Assembly (NCBI RefSeq): GCF_002003265.1
Contig: NZ_CP019687.1
Span: 2,948,501-3,012,500 of the forward strand
From: Paenibacillus larvae subsp. larvae
GTDB taxonomy: Bacteria; Bacillota; Bacilli; Paenibacillales; NBRC-103111
Direction of reading: 5' to 3'
DNA length: 64,000 nucleotides
The notes beneath the pieces were generated by a model. The model had not been told where the DNA came from. It searched no databases and saw only the letters and a list, made by a program, of their open reading frames with translations. This document shows, in pieces, positions 30,828 through 42,778 of this stretch. The translations under genes were made by a program, and so were the position numbers. The number at the start of each line of letters is the position of its first letter. Positions within the stretch are counted from its first letter, which is position 1.

Positions 30828-33800
30828 TTATTCTACAGCAACAGTCTCTTTCTCATCCGTTAGTTCCTCCGGAACCAGCTCGCCGTTCGCATCTGTAATG
30901 CGTATATTCCGATAACGCTGCATACCTGTACCAGCAGGAATCAGCTTACCGATAATAACGTTCTCCTTGAGACCGAGCAGTTGGTCCACTTTCCCTTTAA
31001 TCGCTGCATCCGTAAGGACACGGGTAGTTTCCTGGAAGGAAGCTGCGGAAAGGAAAGAATCTGTTTCAAGAGATGCTTTCGTAATACCAAGCAGAATCGG
31101 TTTGGCTACAGCAGGTTCACGGCCTTCCAGCAGAGCCGTTTTGTTTGCTTCTTCATATTCATGCATGTCAACAAAGGAACCTGGCAGAAGGTTAGTATCA
31201 CCCGCATCGACAATCCGGATTTTGCGAAGCATCTGTCTGATCATAACCTCAACGTGCTTATCGTTAATTTCTACCACTTGGTTCCGGTATACGCGCTGAA
31301 CTTCCTGAAGAATGTAATTCTGTACTCCGCGGATTCCTTTAATGCGAAGCATTTCTTTCGGGTCAATAGAACCCTCCGTCAATTCATCCCCTGCTTCGAT
31401 ATGATCATTTACCGCAACACGGATGCGCGAACCGAATGGTACGGAGTATACGCGGGATTCGGCCTCTCCTTCTACTTCAATCTCACGGCGATCTTTAGCT
31501 TCACGAATATCTTTAACCATACCGTCGATCTCAGTGATAATCGCCTGCCCTTTCGGATTACGTGCTTCAAAAAGTTCCTGAATCCGAGGCAAACCTTGGG
31601 TAATATCATCTCCGGCAACCCCACCGGTATGGAAGGTACGCATCGTAAGCTGGGTACCTGGTTCACCAATGGATTGAGCCGCAATAATACCAACAGCTTC
31701 GCCAATCTCAACATGCTGGCCAGTAGCCAGGTTTCGTCCATAGCATTTTTTACATACCCCATAGCGGGCACGGCAGCTCATGACAGAGCGAATTTGAATT
31801 TTTTCAACACCGGCCTCAACAATGCGGCTCGCCAGATTAGCATCAATAAGCTCATTGCGATGGACAATGATCTCTCCCGTTTCCGGATGACGCACGGTTT
31901 CGAAAGCATAGCGGCCTTCGATACGGTCAAACAGATCTTCAATAACTTCTTTACCGTCTTGAATTTTGCTGACCACAAATCCTTTGTCCGTTCCACAATC
32001 TTCTTCGCGCACAATAACATCCTGGGCCACGTCAACCAGACGGCGGGTAAGGTAACCGGAGTCTGCTGTACGAAGCGCCGTATCCGCCAGACCTTTACGG
32101 GCACCGTGTGTGGAAATGAAGTACTCCAATACGGTCAGACCCTCACGGAAATTGGATTTAATCGGGAGCTCGATAATTTTACCAGCCGGGTTTGCCATAA
32201 GCCCCCGCATGCCGCCAAGCTGGGTAATCTGGGATTTGTTACCCCGTGCTTTGGATTCTACCATCATGTTGATACTGTTGTATTTATCCAAGGATTTCAT
32301 CAGGATATCCGTAATATCGTCCTTCGCTTTACTCCAGATCGCGATAACACGGTCATAACGTTCGTCGTCTGTAATCAGACCACGGCGGTACTGGTTTGTG
32401 ATAGTTTGGACTTTTTGTTCGGATTCCTTCAGAATTTCTTGTTTTTCTTTTGGTACAATAACATCCGCAACCGCTACTGTAATTCCTGCTTTTGTCGAGT
32501 AAGTGAAACCAAGCTGCTTCACTTTATCCAGGATGATAGAGGTCTCGGTTGTATGATATTTACGGAAGCACTCTGCAATAATTGACCCGAGATAATCCTT
32601 ACCAACCGCTTTGCATTCAGGCAGTTCTTCCATCTTAGCCCGAATGTCACTGCCCTTTTCAAACGCAAAATAATCATCGCTAGGACCGTGCATCAGGTTA
32701 GAAGTCGTAGACTGGTTGATATATGGGAAATCTTTCGGGAAGATTTCATTAAAGATAATTTTACCGATGGTTGTAATAAGATAAGCGTCTTGCTGTTTAT
32801 CAGTAAAACTTATTTTGTTCAGGGCTTTGGCCGGAATTGCTACCCTTGCGTGCAGTTCGGCGGTTCCATTCTGATAAACGGAGAAAGCCTCGTGAACAGA
32901 ACGGAGAATCATGCCGCTTCCTTTGGCATGCTTGTTATCAGTAGTCAGGTAGAAACTTCCGAGAACCATATCCTGAGATGGTGTGACGACCGGCTTTCCA
33001 TCTTTAGGGTTCAAAATGTTGCCGGCTGCCAGCATAAGAATGCGGGCTTCAGCCTGGGCTTCAGCCGATAAAGGTACGTGAACCGCCATCTGGTCACCAT
33101 CAAAGTCAGCGTTATAGGCCGTACATACGAGCGGATGCAGCATGATGGCGCGTCCTTCTACCAGAATCGGTTCGAACGCCTGAATACCCAGTCTGTGAAG
33201 AGTAGGCGCACGGTTAAGCAGAACCGGATGTTCTTTAATTACTTCTTCAAGCACATCCCAAACTTCCGGACTTACGCGTTCTACTTTTCGCTTTGCACTT
33301 TTGATGTTATGGGCCAACTGCTTGTTTACCAGCTCTTTCATAACGAAAGGCTTAAACAATTCGAGTGCCATTTCTTTAGGCAGGCCGCACTGATACATTT
33401 TAAGGCTAGGTCCTACAACGATAACGGAACGTCCAGAATAGTCTACCCGTTTACCCAGAAGGTTTTGACGGAAACGTCCTTGCTTCCCTTTCAGCATATG
33501 GCTGAGGGATTTTAGCGGACGGTTGCCCGGACCAGTTACCGGTCTGCCGCGCCGGCCATTATCGATTAACGCATCGACAGCTTCCTGCAGCATCCGTTTT
33601 TCATTTTGTACGATGATATCCGGAGCACCAAGATCCAACAGTCTTTTCAGACGGTTGTTCCGGTTGATGACACGACGGTACAAGTCATTCAGGTCGGAAG
33701 TGGCAAAACGGCCGCCATCAAGTTGTACCATCGGACGAAGTTCCGGAGGGATAACAGGAAGAACGTCCAGGATCATCCAATCCGGTTTGTTTTTGGAGTT

Positions 33801-34451
33801 ACGGAATGCTTCCATGACTTCCAGACGTTTTATCGCCCGATTTCGGCGCTGGCCTTGAGCAGTTCTCAGCTCTTCTTTCAGCACATCCACTTCTTTATCA
33901 ATATCAATATCTTGCAGAAGCTTTTTCACGGCTTCCGCACCCATTCCCGCCTGGAATGCATAACCGTACTTCTCACGGTAGCTGCGGTACTCTTTTTCGG
34001 AAAGCAACTGCTTTTTCTCGAGCGGAGTATCTCCCGGGTCCGTAACCACATAAGATGCGAAGTAGATAATCTCTTCCAGGGAACGGGGAGACATATCGAG
34101 CGCTAGCCCCATGCGGCTAGGAATACCTTTGAAATACCAAATATGCGAAACAGGAGCCGCCAATTCAATATGACCCATACGCTCACGGCGCACTTTTTGT
34201 CTAGTTACTTCCACGCCACAACGGTCACAAACAACGCCTTTATAACGGACACGCTTATATTTACCGCAATGGCACTCCCAGTCTTTTGTTGGTCCGAAGA
34301 TCTTTTCACAGAAAAGACCCTCTTTTTCCGGTTTTAGCGTCCTGTAGTTGATGGTTTCAGGCTTTTTCACTTCCCCGCGGGACCAAGAACGGATCTTATC
34401 CGGTGAAGCCAAGCCGATTTTCATAAACTCGAAGTTGTTAACGTCCATCAA
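30828..34451 (-). CDS. rpoC: RNA polymerase beta' subunit
   Basis: This 1207-residue subunit has the N-terminal zinc ribbon ([19 protein letters not shown]), the catalytic Mg motif [12 protein letters not shown], the second zinc site ([13 protein letters not shown]) and the trigger-loop region [19 protein letters not shown] 34451 with AGGAGG 9 nt upstream gives [10 protein letters not shown], the same length as relatives; ATG one codon later is an alternative. It follows rpoB by about 100 nt. Confidence 0.98.
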   Translation of the reverse strand: MMDVNNFEFMKIGLASPDKIRSWSRGEVKKPETINYRTLKPEKEGLFCEKIFGPTKDWECHCGKYKRVRYKGVVCDRCGVEVTRQKVRRERMGHIELAAPVSHIWYFKGIPSRMGLALDMSPRSLEEIIYFASYVVTDPGDTPLEKKQLLSEKEYRSYREKYGYAFQAGMGAEAVKKLLQDIDIDKEVDVLKEELRTAQGQRRNRAIKRLEVMEAFRNSKNKPDWMILDVLPVIPPELRPMVQLDGGRFATSDLNDLYRRVINRNNRLKRLLDLGAPDIIVQNEKRMLQEAVDALIDNGRRGRPVTGPGNRPLKSLSHMLKGKQGRFRQNLLGKRVDYSGRSVIVVGPSLKMYQCGLPKEMALELFKPFVMKELVNKQLAHNIKSAKRKVERVSPEVWDVLEEVIKEHPVLLNRAPTLHRLGIQAFEPILVEGRAIMLHPLVCTAYNADFDGDQMAVHVPLSAEAQAEARILMLAAGNILNPKDGKPVVTPSQDMVLGSFYLTTDNKHAKGSGMILRSVHEAFSVYQNGTAELHARVAIPAKALNKISFTDKQQDAYLITTIGKIIFNEIFPKDFPYINQSTTSNLMHGPSDDYFAFEKGSDIRAKMEELPECKAVGKDYLGSIIAECFRKYHTTETSIILDKVKQLGFTYSTKAGITVAVADVIVPKEKQEILKESEQKVQTITNQYRRGLITDDERYDRVIAIWSKAKDDITDILMKSLDKYNSINMMVESKARGNKSQITQLGGMRGLMANPAGKIIELPIKSNFREGLTVLEYFISTHGARKGLADTALRTADSGYLTRRLVDVAQDVIVREEDCGTDKGFVVSKIQDGKEVIEDLFDRIEGRYAFETVRHPETGEIIVHRNELIDANLASRIVEAGVEKIQIRSVMSCRARYGVCKKCYGRNLATGQHVEIGEAVGIIAAQSIGEPGTQLTMRTFHTGGVAGDDITQGLPRIQELFEARNPKGQAIITEIDGMVKDIREAKDRREIEVEGEAESRVYSVPFGSRIRVAVNDHIEAGDELTEGSIDPKEMLRIKGIRGVQNYILQEVQRVYRNQVVEINDKHVEVMIRQMLRKIRIVDAGDTNLLPGSFVDMHEYEEANKTALLEGREPAVAKPILLGITKASLETDSFLSAASFQETTRVLTDAAIKGKVDQLLGLKENVIIGKLIPAGTGMQRYRNIRITDANGELVPEELTDEKETVAVE

Positions 34452-34552
34452 GGAGCAACCCTCCTTTTAGAATGTGTAAACTGTTTTGAATCATAGCAAG
34501 GGCCCGGAGGCCCTGCTTATTGGCTGATTGATCTTGTGCATTCAACAGAGAA

Positions 34553-37500
34553 TTACTCTGCCCCCATTTCTGCACCTTCCAGGTTCAGATTGAGTTTATC
34601 ACTGCCGGCATCATCTTCATCGTCCAATTCTTTCATTTCGATCTCTTCTTCATCACCGGAAAGAATCTTCACATCCATACCAAGACTTTGAAGTTCTTTG
34701 ATCAAAACTTTGAAAGATTCTGGAACACCTGGTTCTGGGACGTTTTCGCCTTTGACAATGGATTCGTAAGTCTTCACACGACCGACCACGTCATCGGATT
34801 TGACTGTCAGAATCTCCTGGAGCGTATACGCCGCACCATAGGCTTCTAAAGCCCAAACCTCCATCTCACCGAATCGCTGACCACCAAACTGCGCCTTACC
34901 ACCAAGCGGCTGTTGGGTAACAAGCGAGTAAGGGCCAGTGGAACGGGCATGGATTTTATCGTCGACCATGTGTGCCAATTTGATCATGTACATAACCCCG
35001 ACGGTTACTTCACGTTCAAATTCTTCACCGGTCCGGCCGTCGTACAACTTCGTTTTACCGTTTCGTTGCATACCTGCTTCTTCCATCGTATCGAACACAT
35101 CGTATTCATGTGCACCGTCAAATACCGGCGTTGCCACATGAATCCCCAGTTGTTTGGCAGCCATACCTAAATGGACTTCAAGTACCTGACCAATATTCAT
35201 CCGGGATGGTACGCCCAGCGGGTTTAGTACGACCTCAACCGGAGTCCCGTCTGGAAGGAACGGCATATCTTCTTCAGGCAGGATTCTTGCGATAACCCCT
35301 TTGTTACCGTGGCGTCCTGCCATTTTATCCCCTTGGGAAATCTTACGTTTCTGGGCGATATAAACACGAACCAGTTGATTCACACCTGGTGGCAGCTCAT
35401 CGCCGTTTTCATGTGTAAACACTTTGACATCAACCACAATTCCGTCTGTTCCATGAGGAACACGGAGGGAAGTGTCACGGACTTCACGGGCCTTTTCACC
35501 GAAGATAGCATGCAGCAAGCGTTCTTCTGCAGTCAGTTCTGTTACTCCTTTTGGTGTAACCTTGCCTACAAGAATGTCTCCTGCGCCAATCTCAGCTCCT
35601 ACGCGGATAATTCCACGCTCATCCAGATTCTTCAGAGCGTCCTCCCCAACGTTAGGAATGTCTCGCGTTATTTCTTCAGGACCAAGTTTGGTATCCCGGG
35701 CTTCAGACTCATATTCCTCAATGTGAATGGAAGTGTAAACATCCTCTTTCACAAGTTTCTCGCTCAGCAGAATCGCGTCCTCGTAGTTATAACCTTCCCA
35801 GGTCATGAAAGCTACCACCACGTTTCTTCCCAGTGCCAGTTCACCCTGTTCCGTCGATGGTCCGTCTGCAAGAATATCCCCTGCTTTGACACGCTGTCCT
35901 TCAAGCACAAGCGGACGCTGGTTAATGCATGTTCCCTGGTTGGAACGCATAAATTTATGAAGCTTGAATTTCGTAATATTACCGGAAACTAATCTGCCGT
36001 CGACCTCTTCCTGGCGACGAAGCCAAATCTCATTTCCGGAAACCTTCTCTATAATCCCGTCATGCTTTGCAACGACACATACACCAGAGTCTTTTGCCGC
36101 TTTATATTCCATGCCTGTTCCTACAAGAGGAGCTTTAGGCATCAGAAGCGGAACGGCCTGGCGCTGCATGTTGGATCCCATCAGCGCACGGTTGGAGTCG
36201 TCATTTTCAAGGAACGGAATCAGGGCCGTTGCGACGGACACAACCTGTTTAGGGGATACGTCCATATAGTCAACACGTTCTTTAGGCAATGTGAGAATTT
36301 CATCTTTGTAACGGACATACACATTATCAGCCGCAAAAGTCCCATCCTCATTCAATTCAGCGTTTGCCTGGGCTACGACATAATTATCTTCTTCGTCTGC
36401 CGTCATATAGACAATCTCATCGGTAACCACTCCTGTCTTAGGGTCCACGCGACGGTATGGGGCCTCAATAAATCCGTACTCGTTAATCCGTGCAAATGTA
36501 GACAAGGAGTTAATCAACCCGATATTTGGTCCTTCAGGAGTTTCAATCGGACACATACGGCCATAGTGAGAGTGGTGAACGTCACGAACTTCAAAACCTG
36601 CCCGTTCACGAGTCAAACCACCCGGTCCCAGAGCAGAAAGACGCCGTTTGTGTGTCAATTCGGCGAGCGGATTGGTTTGATCCATAAACTGGGAGAGCTG
36701 GGAGCTGCCGAAGAACTCTTTTATCGAAGCAATGACCGGACGGATATTAATCAGAGCTTGCGGCGTAATTACATTCGCATCCTGAATGGACATTCTCTCA
36801 CGAACCACACGTTCCATTCTGGAAAGACCGATACGGAACTGGTTCTGCAGCAATTCACCTACAGAGCGGAGACGGCGGTTCCCCAGATGGTCAATATCAT
36901 CTGTGTTTCCAATACCATGAAGTAAATTTATAAAATAATTAATGGAGGAAATAATATCCGCAGGGGTAATATTCTTTACATTTTTATCAATTACACCATT
37001 GGAAATTACCTTCACTACTTTGCCGTCCTCAATTGGCGAAAATACGTCAATGGTTTGCATTGGAATATGATCTGATTCCAACACACCATTAGGAACGCTG
37101 TATTCCTTAAAACCGACTCCCTCTTCCAGGCAGGGAAGAATCTCATCCAGAAGGCGGCGGTCAACAAGCTGCCCGGCTTCTGCAATAATCTCACCCGTTT
37201 CCGGATGGACAAGCGTTTCCGCCAAGCGCTGGTTAAACAAACGGTTTTTAATGTGCAGCTTTTTGTTGATTTTGTAACGGCCCACATTTGCCAAATCATA
37301 GCGTTTTGGATCAAAGAAACGGGCGTAGAGCAAGCTTCGAGCGTTATCCAAAGTAGGCGGCTCGCCTGGACGCAAACGTTCATAAATCTCGATCAGAGCC
37401 TTATCTGTCGAGTCCGTATTGTCTTTATCAAGGGTATTGCGAATATATTCATCATCGCCAAGAAGATCAAGAATCTCCGCATCCGTACCAAACCCGAGTG

Positions 37501-38089
37501 CTCTGAGAAGAACAGTTACCGGGATTTTACGTGTACGGTCGATACGGACATAAATGATATCTTTGGCGTCAGTTTCCAGTTCAAGCCATGCTCCGCGGTT
37601 CGGAATCACGGTAGCGGTAAACGCCTTTTTACCGTTTTTATCCACTTTCGTGTTATAATAGACACTGGGAGAACGAACCAGCTGTGAGACGATAACCCGT
37701 TCTGCACCGTTAATAATGAAGGTTCCTGTTTCCGTCATGATCGGGAAATCTCCCATAAAGACTTCCTGCTCTTTGACTTCTCCTGTTTCCTTGTTGATGA
37801 GTCGAACCTTAACTCTGAGCGGAGCAGCATAAGTGACATCACGCTCTTTGGAATCATCGACGGTGTACTTAGGTTCACCTAAGCTATAATCAATGAACTC
37901 CAGCACCAGATTCCCCGTAAAATCCTGAATCGGTGAGATATCCTGAAACATCTCACGCAGACCCTCATCCAAAAACCACTGGTATGATTTTTGTTGGATT
38001 TCAATCAGGTTAGGGATCTCAAGCACCTCATTAATTCGTGCATAAGTCCTGCGTTTACGTCGACCATATTGAACAAGATGTCCCGCCAA
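34553..38089 (-). CDS. rpoB: RNA polymerase beta subunit
   Basis: This 1178-residue subunit has the rifampicin-binding region ([19 protein letters not shown], then [13 protein letters not shown]) matching wild type, with no known resistance change visible. I place the start at TTG 38089 ([11 protein letters not shown] as in Paenibacillus) because AGGGG then has 9-nt spacing; the ATG two codons earlier lies only 3 nt from it. The C-terminal tail is acidic ([10 protein letters not shown]). A leader of about 500 nt precedes it. Confidence 0.97.
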   Translation of the reverse strand: MAGHLVQYGRRKRRTYARINEVLEIPNLIEIQQKSYQWFLDEGLREMFQDISPIQDFTGNLVLEFIDYSLGEPKYTVDDSKERDVTYAAPLRVKVRLINKETGEVKEQEVFMGDFPIMTETGTFIINGAERVIVSQLVRSPSVYYNTKVDKNGKKAFTATVIPNRGAWLELETDAKDIIYVRIDRTRKIPVTVLLRALGFGTDAEILDLLGDDEYIRNTLDKDNTDSTDKALIEIYERLRPGEPPTLDNARSLLYARFFDPKRYDLANVGRYKINKKLHIKNRLFNQRLAETLVHPETGEIIAEAGQLVDRRLLDEILPCLEEGVGFKEYSVPNGVLESDHIPMQTIDVFSPIEDGKVVKVISNGVIDKNVKNITPADIISSINYFINLLHGIGNTDDIDHLGNRRLRSVGELLQNQFRIGLSRMERVVRERMSIQDANVITPQALINIRPVIASIKEFFGSSQLSQFMDQTNPLAELTHKRRLSALGPGGLTRERAGFEVRDVHHSHYGRMCPIETPEGPNIGLINSLSTFARINEYGFIEAPYRRVDPKTGVVTDEIVYMTADEEDNYVVAQANAELNEDGTFAADNVYVRYKDEILTLPKERVDYMDVSPKQVVSVATALIPFLENDDSNRALMGSNMQRQAVPLLMPKAPLVGTGMEYKAAKDSGVCVVAKHDGIIEKVSGNEIWLRRQEEVDGRLVSGNITKFKLHKFMRSNQGTCINQRPLVLEGQRVKAGDILADGPSTEQGELALGRNVVVAFMTWEGYNYEDAILLSEKLVKEDVYTSIHIEEYESEARDTKLGPEEITRDIPNVGEDALKNLDERGIIRVGAEIGAGDILVGKVTPKGVTELTAEERLLHAIFGEKAREVRDTSLRVPHGTDGIVVDVKVFTHENGDELPPGVNQLVRVYIAQKRKISQGDKMAGRHGNKGVIARILPEEDMPFLPDGTPVEVVLNPLGVPSRMNIGQVLEVHLGMAAKQLGIHVATPVFDGAHEYDVFDTMEEAGMQRNGKTKLYDGRTGEEFEREVTVGVMYMIKLAHMVDDKIHARSTGPYSLVTQQPLGGKAQFGGQRFGEMEVWALEAYGAAYTLQEILTVKSDDVVGRVKTYESIVKGENVPEPGVPESFKVLIKELQSLGMDVKILSGDEEEIEMKELDDEDDAGSDKLNLNLEGAEMGAE

Positions 38090-38593
38090 CTTCATTCACC
38101 CCTCAAGTCTATAAAAATAAATAAGAAAAACTTCAATCGAAATCTCTGGCCCGTATGAGGCAAAGCTTCGTTCTCCCTTAATCCCCCCTATCTCATACCT
38201 GAGACAAGAAAAGGACATTAAGAAAAAAACGGATTGATCACACTCAAGCTCTGTATTTGTCCCAAAACTCCTATCATTTCCCCGGCCCCAACTTTTAGCG
38301 AACTTCCAATTATCCGCATGCTGACGCACAAGAAAAACAATAAGCGCGCTCTTTCGTTCAGGAAATTTCACAAATAGCTCATTACCTGTTCTGTAAAAGC
38401 GCCCGTACAGTGAGTAGAGGTTTTTCTTGTTGATTCAGTTAAGATCTTCCATATATTTCTTCTATCTTGTTAGAGTTGCCCAAAATTCAAACATTATACG
38501 TCAAACGCTTAAATTTTATGCATCCTCTAAAGAAAAAACTTGACATTTTGTCAGCTAAAGAGATCACGCCCATCTTAATACTGACGTTTCTTA
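38090..38593 (-). other. Long rpoB 5' leader
   Basis: About 500 nt separate the promoter at 38594-38622 from rpoB. The leader has a small hairpin CTGACA-AA-TGTCAAG followed by TTTTTT (near 38530-38553), a possible attenuator, and is otherwise unstructured to my eye. An open frame here (38096-38371) has no coding signs. Confidence 0.5.
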
Positions 38594-38622
38594 ATGATAC
38601 CACAATGAAAATGTCAAGTCAA
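38594..38622 (-). promoter_or_regulatory. Sigma-A type promoter of rpoBC
   Basis: Minus-strand TTGACT (38617-38622), a 17-bp spacer and TATCAT (38594-38599). The -35 box overlaps one arm of a perfect 12-bp inverted repeat (38538-38549 and 38608-38619). Confidence 0.65.
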
Positions 38623-38643
38623 ATATTTTTCTTTAAAGAAGGA

Positions 38644-39243
38644 TTACTGCTTGATAGCCTGAAAAATACGATAACCCTTCTCTTTGGTCACTTCATGAAC
38701 CTGTCTGAATAACTGTTCTAGTTTGGCATAAGCGGATGGTGCCCCTTGCTTTTTTTGAATGACAACCCACAAAGAGCCGCCTGGCTTAAGGCAATCAAAA
38801 GAATCGGAGAAAATTTGGTGGACAACCTGTTTCCCTGCACGAATGGGAGGATTCGTCAAAATTACATCAAACTTCTGATCCCGAACATGCTCAAATAAGT
38901 TGCTTTGCAGGATCGTTACATTGGAAATGTGATTATTCCTGGCATTCAGCTTAGCCAGTTCCACTGCTCGCTCATTGATGTCGATCAAGGTAACATGGCC
39001 GGCCGGGCAAAGTTTCGCAGCCGTTAACCCTATAGGACCATAACCGCACCCTACATCCAGAATTCGGGCATCTTTGGGCAATTCCATTGCCGATATCAAA
39101 ACGCGACTGCCAAAATCGACTTCTTTTTTAGAAAACACTCCAGCGTCCGATTGAAACGTAAAAGCAATTCCCCGGAGTGAGGCATGAATCGTCTGTATTT
39201 GACTGTTGACGGTCGGCTTTTTGGAATAATAGTGTTCTGTCAT
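38644..39243 (-). CDS. RsmC-like class I SAM-dependent methyltransferase (YbxB family)
   Basis: This 199-residue protein has a Rossmann methyltransferase fold with motif I DVGCGYGPIGL (about residue 66-76) and the N6/N2-purine motif NPPIR. It resembles the C-terminal half of RsmC, which makes m2G1207 in 16S rRNA; the single-domain Bacillus form (YbxB) has the same position before rpoB. The rRNA target is inferred. ATG 39243 follows GGAGG at 8 nt; an earlier in-frame start overlaps that site. Confidence 0.9.
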   Translation of the reverse strand: MTEHYYSKKPTVNSQIQTIHASLRGIAFTFQSDAGVFSKKEVDFGSRVLISAMELPKDARILDVGCGYGPIGLTAAKLCPAGHVTLIDINERAVELAKLNARNNHISNVTILQSNLFEHVRDQKFDVILTNPPIRAGKQVVHQIFSDSFDCLKPGGSLWVVIQKKQGAPSAYAKLEQLFRQVHEVTKEKGYRIFQAIKQ

Positions 39244-39468
39244 ACAGATTTCCTCCAATACAAGCGGAAACGACTTGGTCGTCCCAATCGGGGACGGTGC
39301 TCCTTCCCACAGTGAAAGATAAAACCAGTATAAAAAAACTTTCTACCTTTCTTAGCTTTCAAGGGGAAGAGGCTTGAACCGTGCATAGAACGGTGGCGTT
39401 TTCCCAAGACAATGGATATTAAGCGAAAAACCGTATCCATCTATACGGTCAACCTGCTGATATATGAA

Positions 39469-39501
39469 CGAACCTCCTGAAGCCAAGCTTCAAGAGGTTC
39501 G
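39469..39501 (-). terminator. Hairpin after rplL
   Basis: A 15-bp stem (CGAACCTCTTGAAGC with GCTTCAGGAGGTTCG, one mismatch) and 3-nt loop lies 18 nt past rplL. The following sequence TTCATATAT is weakly T-rich, so it may be a terminator or a processing site. Confidence 0.65.
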
Positions 39502-39518
39502 TCTTCGTTCAAGACCAA

Positions 39519-39887
39519 CTATTTCAGTTCTACGTTTGCACCAGCATCGGAAAGTTTAGCTTGGATAGCTTCGGCTTCTTCTTTCCTAACTTTTTCTTTG
39601 ATGGCTTTAGGTGCGTTATCAACCAATTCTTTAGCTTCTTTCAGACCAAGACCAGTGATCTCGCGAACTACTTTAATAACATTGATTTTGGATGCGCCTG
39701 GGTTAGTCAGGACTACATCAAATTCGGATTGCTCAGCAGCAGCATCAGCACCACCAGCAGCGCCACCCATAACAGCTACAGGGGCAGCAGCAGTTACGCC
39801 GAATTCTTCTTCGATTGCTTTTACAAGATCGTTCAGTTCAAGTACAGTCATGCCTTTAATGGCTTCAAGGATTTGCTCTTTGCTCAT
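39519..39887 (-). CDS. rplL: 50S ribosomal protein L7/L12
   Basis: This 122-residue stalk protein has an N-terminal dimerisation domain ([18 protein letters not shown]), an Ala/Gly-rich hinge (about 38-52) and the C-terminal factor-binding domain ([19 protein letters not shown]). ATG 39887 follows GGAGG. It is cotranscribed with rplJ. Confidence 0.98.
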   Translation of the reverse strand: MSKEQILEAIKGMTVLELNDLVKAIEEEFGVTAAAPVAVMGGAAGGADAAAEQSEFDVVLTNPGASKINVIKVVREITGLGLKEAKELVDNAPKAIKEKVRKEEAEAIQAKLSDAGANVELK

Positions 39888-39934
39888 GGTTAAACCTCCA
39901 TTATCTTAAATGATTAAATAGTTTTGGGTGAAAA

Positions 39935-40450
39935 TTAAGCTTCAGCTTCGACTCCGCCTTCTTGCTTCTCTGCAACAGCTTTAACTGCAAGAGCAAAGTT
40001 GCGCATAGGGGCTTGAAGAACGCTAAGCAGCATGGACAGAAGACCCTCTCTGGAAGGCAGTTCTGCCAGGGCTTTAATTTGGGAAACATCTACAACCTTA
40101 CCTTCAACTACGCCAGCTTTAATTTCCAAGTTCTCATGTTTTTTCGCAAAATCACTCAGAATTTTAGCAGGAGCCACTACGTCTTCTTTACTGAATGCAA
40201 CAGCTGTTGGGCCTACAAAGTGGCTGTTCAGATCACTCAGGTCCACATTTGCAGTTGCGCGACGCAGAGTAGTGTTCTTCAAAACTTGAAATTCAACGCC
40301 TGCTTCACGAAGTGCTTTACAAAGCTCAGTCACTTCAGACACATTCAAACCGCGATAATCGGTTACGATCGCGCAGGAAGATTCTTGAAATTTCGAAGCC
40401 ACTTCGGACACTTGTTGTTCTTTCATCGCAAGAACTTTTGCATTTGCCAT
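39935..40450 (-). CDS. rplJ: 50S ribosomal protein L10
   Basis: This 171-residue stalk base protein has the rRNA-binding N-terminal domain ([18 protein letters not shown]) and a C-terminal helix that carries L7/L12 dimers. L10 with L12 normally represses its own mRNA through the leader described at 40505-40700. ATG 40450 follows GAGGTG. Confidence 0.97.
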   Translation of the reverse strand: MANAKVLAMKEQQVSEVASKFQESSCAIVTDYRGLNVSEVTELCKALREAGVEFQVLKNTTLRRATANVDLSDLNSHFVGPTAVAFSKEDVVAPAKILSDFAKKHENLEIKAGVVEGKVVDVSQIKALAELPSREGLLSMLLSVLQAPMRNFALAVKAVAEKQEGGVEAEA

Positions 40451-40504
40451 AGTTTACACCTCACTTCTTCAGCATCTTGATCTGCTTATACAGATTCTAT
40501 ATCC

Positions 40505-40700
40505 AAGCATTTCTTAAACCGCCATTGGCAACACCTCTTGAGGGGCTTGACAATGGCTAAAGTAAATTAAGAAATGCCTTCGTAGACGACACGAAGGCAT
40601 GACGGCATTCAATCGAGAAGATCGAATCATATATCATAACACCTCGGCGGGATATTAAGCCTTTCGGCACCTGCTGTCTACGGTTTTCATATTCAATTTC
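40505..40700 (-). ncRNA. L10 (rplJ) ribosomal-protein leader
   Basis: The leader holds a perfect 10-bp hairpin (40574-40583 with 40591-40600), a GCCATTG/CAATGGC hairpin (40521-40557) and an 11-bp pairing GCATTTCTTAA (40507-40517) with TTAAGAAATGC (40567-40577). The last pairing shares bases with the first hairpin, so they exclude each other. Position before rplJL and this layout match the L10-L12 autoregulatory leader of Firmicutes. Confidence 0.75.
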
Positions 40701-40715
40701 ATAACAATCTTAACT

Positions 40716-40745
40716 AGGTTAGTACATTTTGACCGATGATGTCAA
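40716..40745 (-). promoter_or_regulatory. Candidate promoter of rplJL
   Basis: Minus-strand TTGACA (40740-40745), an 18-bp spacer and the weak -10 TAACCT (40716-40721) lie just after rplA and ahead of the L10 leader. Confidence 0.4.
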
Positions 40746-40759
40746 ATGGCAATCATTTC

Positions 40760-41452
40760 CTACCTGAAAGATTGTAGGTTCACACGCACACTAGGTCCCA
40801 TTGTAGAGGAAATAGCAACGCTTTTCAGGTATATACCTTTTGCAGCGGCCGGTTTCGCTCTTAACAAAGCATCAATCAGCACCTTGAAGTTTTCGTTCAG
40901 CTTCTCAGCGTCAAAAGACACTTTGCCCAGTGGAGCATGGATTTGTCCTGCTTTATCCAGGCGGTATTCAATTTTACCCGCCTTGATCTCTTGAACAGCT
41001 TTCGCTACGTCGAAAGTAACGGTACCTGCTTTAGGGTTAGGCATCAAACCTTTACCACCCAACAGACGTCCGAGCTTACCAACTTCGCTCATCATGTCTG
41101 GAGTCGCTACGCAGACATCGAAGTCAAACCAGCCTTGCTGAATTTTGTTGATCATATCTTGATCACCTACAAAATCCGCACCAGCTGTTTCCGCTTCTTT
41201 CGCTTTTTCGCCCTTCGCAAATACAAGGACGCGTTTGGTTTTACCAGTTCCGTGCGGCAATACAACAACGCCACGAACAGCCTGATCTTGTTTTCTTGGA
41301 TCTACACCAAGACGAACCGCTACATCGATAGTCTCGTCGAATTTAGCCGAAGCTGCCTTTTTAACAAGCTCGATCGCTTCAGCCGGCTCATAAGTAGCAT
41401 CTGCATTAATGAGCTTAGCCACTTCATTATATTTCTTACCGTGTTTAGGCAC
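40760..41452 (-). CDS. rplA: 50S ribosomal protein L1
   Basis: This 230-residue L1-stalk protein controls E-site tRNA release. It has [18 protein letters not shown] and the RNA-binding [13 protein letters not shown] segment. The start is GTG 41452 ([10 protein letters not shown]), with AAGGAGG 8 nt upstream; 14 upstream in-frame codons have no family match. Confidence 0.97.
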   Translation of the reverse strand: MPKHGKKYNEVAKLINADATYEPAEAIELVKKAASAKFDETIDVAVRLGVDPRKQDQAVRGVVVLPHGTGKTKRVLVFAKGEKAKEAETAGADFVGDQDMINKIQQGWFDFDVCVATPDMMSEVGKLGRLLGGKGLMPNPKAGTVTFDVAKAVQEIKAGKIEYRLDKAGQIHAPLGKVSFDAEKLNENFKVLIDALLRAKPAAAKGIYLKSVAISSTMGPSVRVNLQSFR

Positions 41453-41529
41453 GTTCTTGTCCTCCTTTGTGGTATTAACGGATAATCCTCCCACTATGTG
41501 CGCGGCACTAGGCCGGCTTATAAATGGAA

Positions 41530-41955
41530 TTAGTCTTCAATAGTGATACCCATGCTGCGGGCAGTACCTTCAACCATACGCATAGCAGCTTCAACAGATG
41601 CAGCGTTCAGGTCGGGCATTTTTTGCTCGGCAATTTCACGGACTTTGTCACGCTTAACAGTTGCGACTTTCTTCTTGTTCGGCTCACCGGAACCTTTTTC
41701 AATACCTGCAGCGATTCTAAGAAGAACCGGAGCCGGCGGAGTTTTGGTGATGAACGTGAAGGAACGGTCTTCAAATACTGTGATTTCAACCGGAATAATC
41801 AGGCCGGCTTGATCGGCAGTTTTTGCATTGAATTCCTTACAGAAAGCCATGATGTTAACACCTGCTTGACCCAGTGCCGGACCAATTGGCGGAGCAGGAT
41901 TCGCTTTCCCTGCTGGCACTTGCAGTTTAACAATTTTGATTACCTTTTTTGCCAT
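41530..41955 (-). CDS. rplK: 50S ribosomal protein L11
   Basis: This 141-residue protein of the GTPase centre has [20 protein letters not shown] at the start, and its C-terminal domain binds 23S helices 43-44. ATG 41955 follows GGAGGTG. Upstream in-frame sequence to 42030 is leader. Operon partner of rplA. Confidence 0.97.
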   Translation of the reverse strand: MAKKVIKIVKLQVPAGKANPAPPIGPALGQAGVNIMAFCKEFNAKTADQAGLIIPVEITVFEDRSFTFITKTPPAPVLLRIAAGIEKGSGEPNKKKVATVKRDKVREIAEQKMPDLNAASVEAAMRMVEGTARSMGITIED

Positions 41956-42199
41956 GTGAGACACCTCCTCGCGCGTAATGTGGTACAGGCGGGTATATAA
42001 CCCTCCCACCAAGCAAACGACTTCGGTCACCCCATAACAGGATGATGCCGTTTTGCATGAAAAGATAAGATGTTATAAGAGATTCTCATACTTCCTACCT
42101 TTTGACAAAGGCCTACCCTACACATTAGTTGAATAGACCCAGGGAAACTATATATCCATTATCAGAAGCAAGCCATAAACGGCCTGTTCTGAGAATGCA
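41956..42199. other. Intergenic leader of rplK-rplA
   Basis: The region follows the nusG terminator and must hold the rplKA promoter and any L1-binding site. I see no convincing promoter with both boxes and no certain L1 operator. Confidence 0.3.
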
Positions 42200-42222
42200 A
42201 AAAAACCGGAGAATCAATCTCC
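42200..42222 (-). terminator. Intrinsic terminator overlapping the nusG stop
   Basis: Stem GGAGA-TTGAT-TCTCC (42208-42222) is followed on the minus strand by GG and a run of seven T. The stem touches the nusG stop codon, so it is probably partial and open to translating ribosomes. Confidence 0.7.
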
Positions 42223-42755
42223 TAAAGCTTCTCCACCTGATCAAAATCAAGTTCTAACGGAGTTTCTCTGCCAAACATATTGACATGAACTTTCAACTTG
42301 CTCTTCTCGGGTATAATTTCCTCTACTGTTCCGACAAAGTTGGCGAATGGCCCTACTTTCACCCGAACAGTTTCCTTCAGATTGAAATCAATCTTCGGTT
42401 TAGGTTCTTCAATACCCATATGCTTCAAGATCTGATCTACTTCTTCAGGAAGCAAAGGAGTTGGTTTAGAGCCGGAGCCGGTAGAACCTACAAAGCCGGT
42501 AACCCCAGGAGTGTTGCGGACAACATACCACGAATCATCGGTTTGAATCATTTCAACCAACACGTAGCCGGGGTAAACTTTACGCATGACGGTTTTTTTC
42601 TTGCCGTCCTTGTTTACCAGCTCTTCCTCCATCGGTACAAGCACACGGAATATTTTGTCCGTCATGTCCATGGATTCTACGCGCTTCTCTAAATTGGCTT
42701 TAACTTTGTTTTCATACCCCGAATAGGTATGGACGACATACCATCTTTTTTCCAT
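42222..42755 (-). CDS. nusG: Transcription termination/antitermination factor NusG
   Basis: This 177-residue protein has the NGN domain (KRWYVVHTYSGYENKVK) and a C-terminal KOW domain (VRVKVGPFANFVGTVEEI) joined by a linker. It binds RNA polymerase and couples it to S10 or stimulates pausing. ATG 42755 is chosen with AGGTGG at 6 nt; a GTG three codons earlier is part of that site. Confidence 0.97.
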   Translation of the reverse strand: MEKRWYVVHTYSGYENKVKANLEKRVESMDMTDKIFRVLVPMEEELVNKDGKKKTVMRKVYPGYVLVEMIQTDDSWYVVRNTPGVTGFVGSTGSGSKPTPLLPEEVDQILKHMGIEEPKPKIDFNLKETVRVKVGPFANFVGTVEEIIPEKSKLKVHVNMFGRETPLELDFDQVEKL

Positions 42756-42778
42756 ATCTTCCACCTAATATTCCTGAT

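Noticed and set aside
30981-32585. 534-codon plus-strand open frame opposite rpoC
   Set aside because: Antisense shadow of a highly conserved gene; composition is Phe/Asn-rich nonsense with no ribosome site or family match.
35309-35992. Long plus-strand frames opposite rpoB
   Set aside because: Shadows of conserved rpoB codons; no independent evidence of translation.
38096-38371. 91-codon minus-strand frame just before rpoB
   Set aside because: Lies in the rpoB leader, lacks a ribosome site and has no domain.
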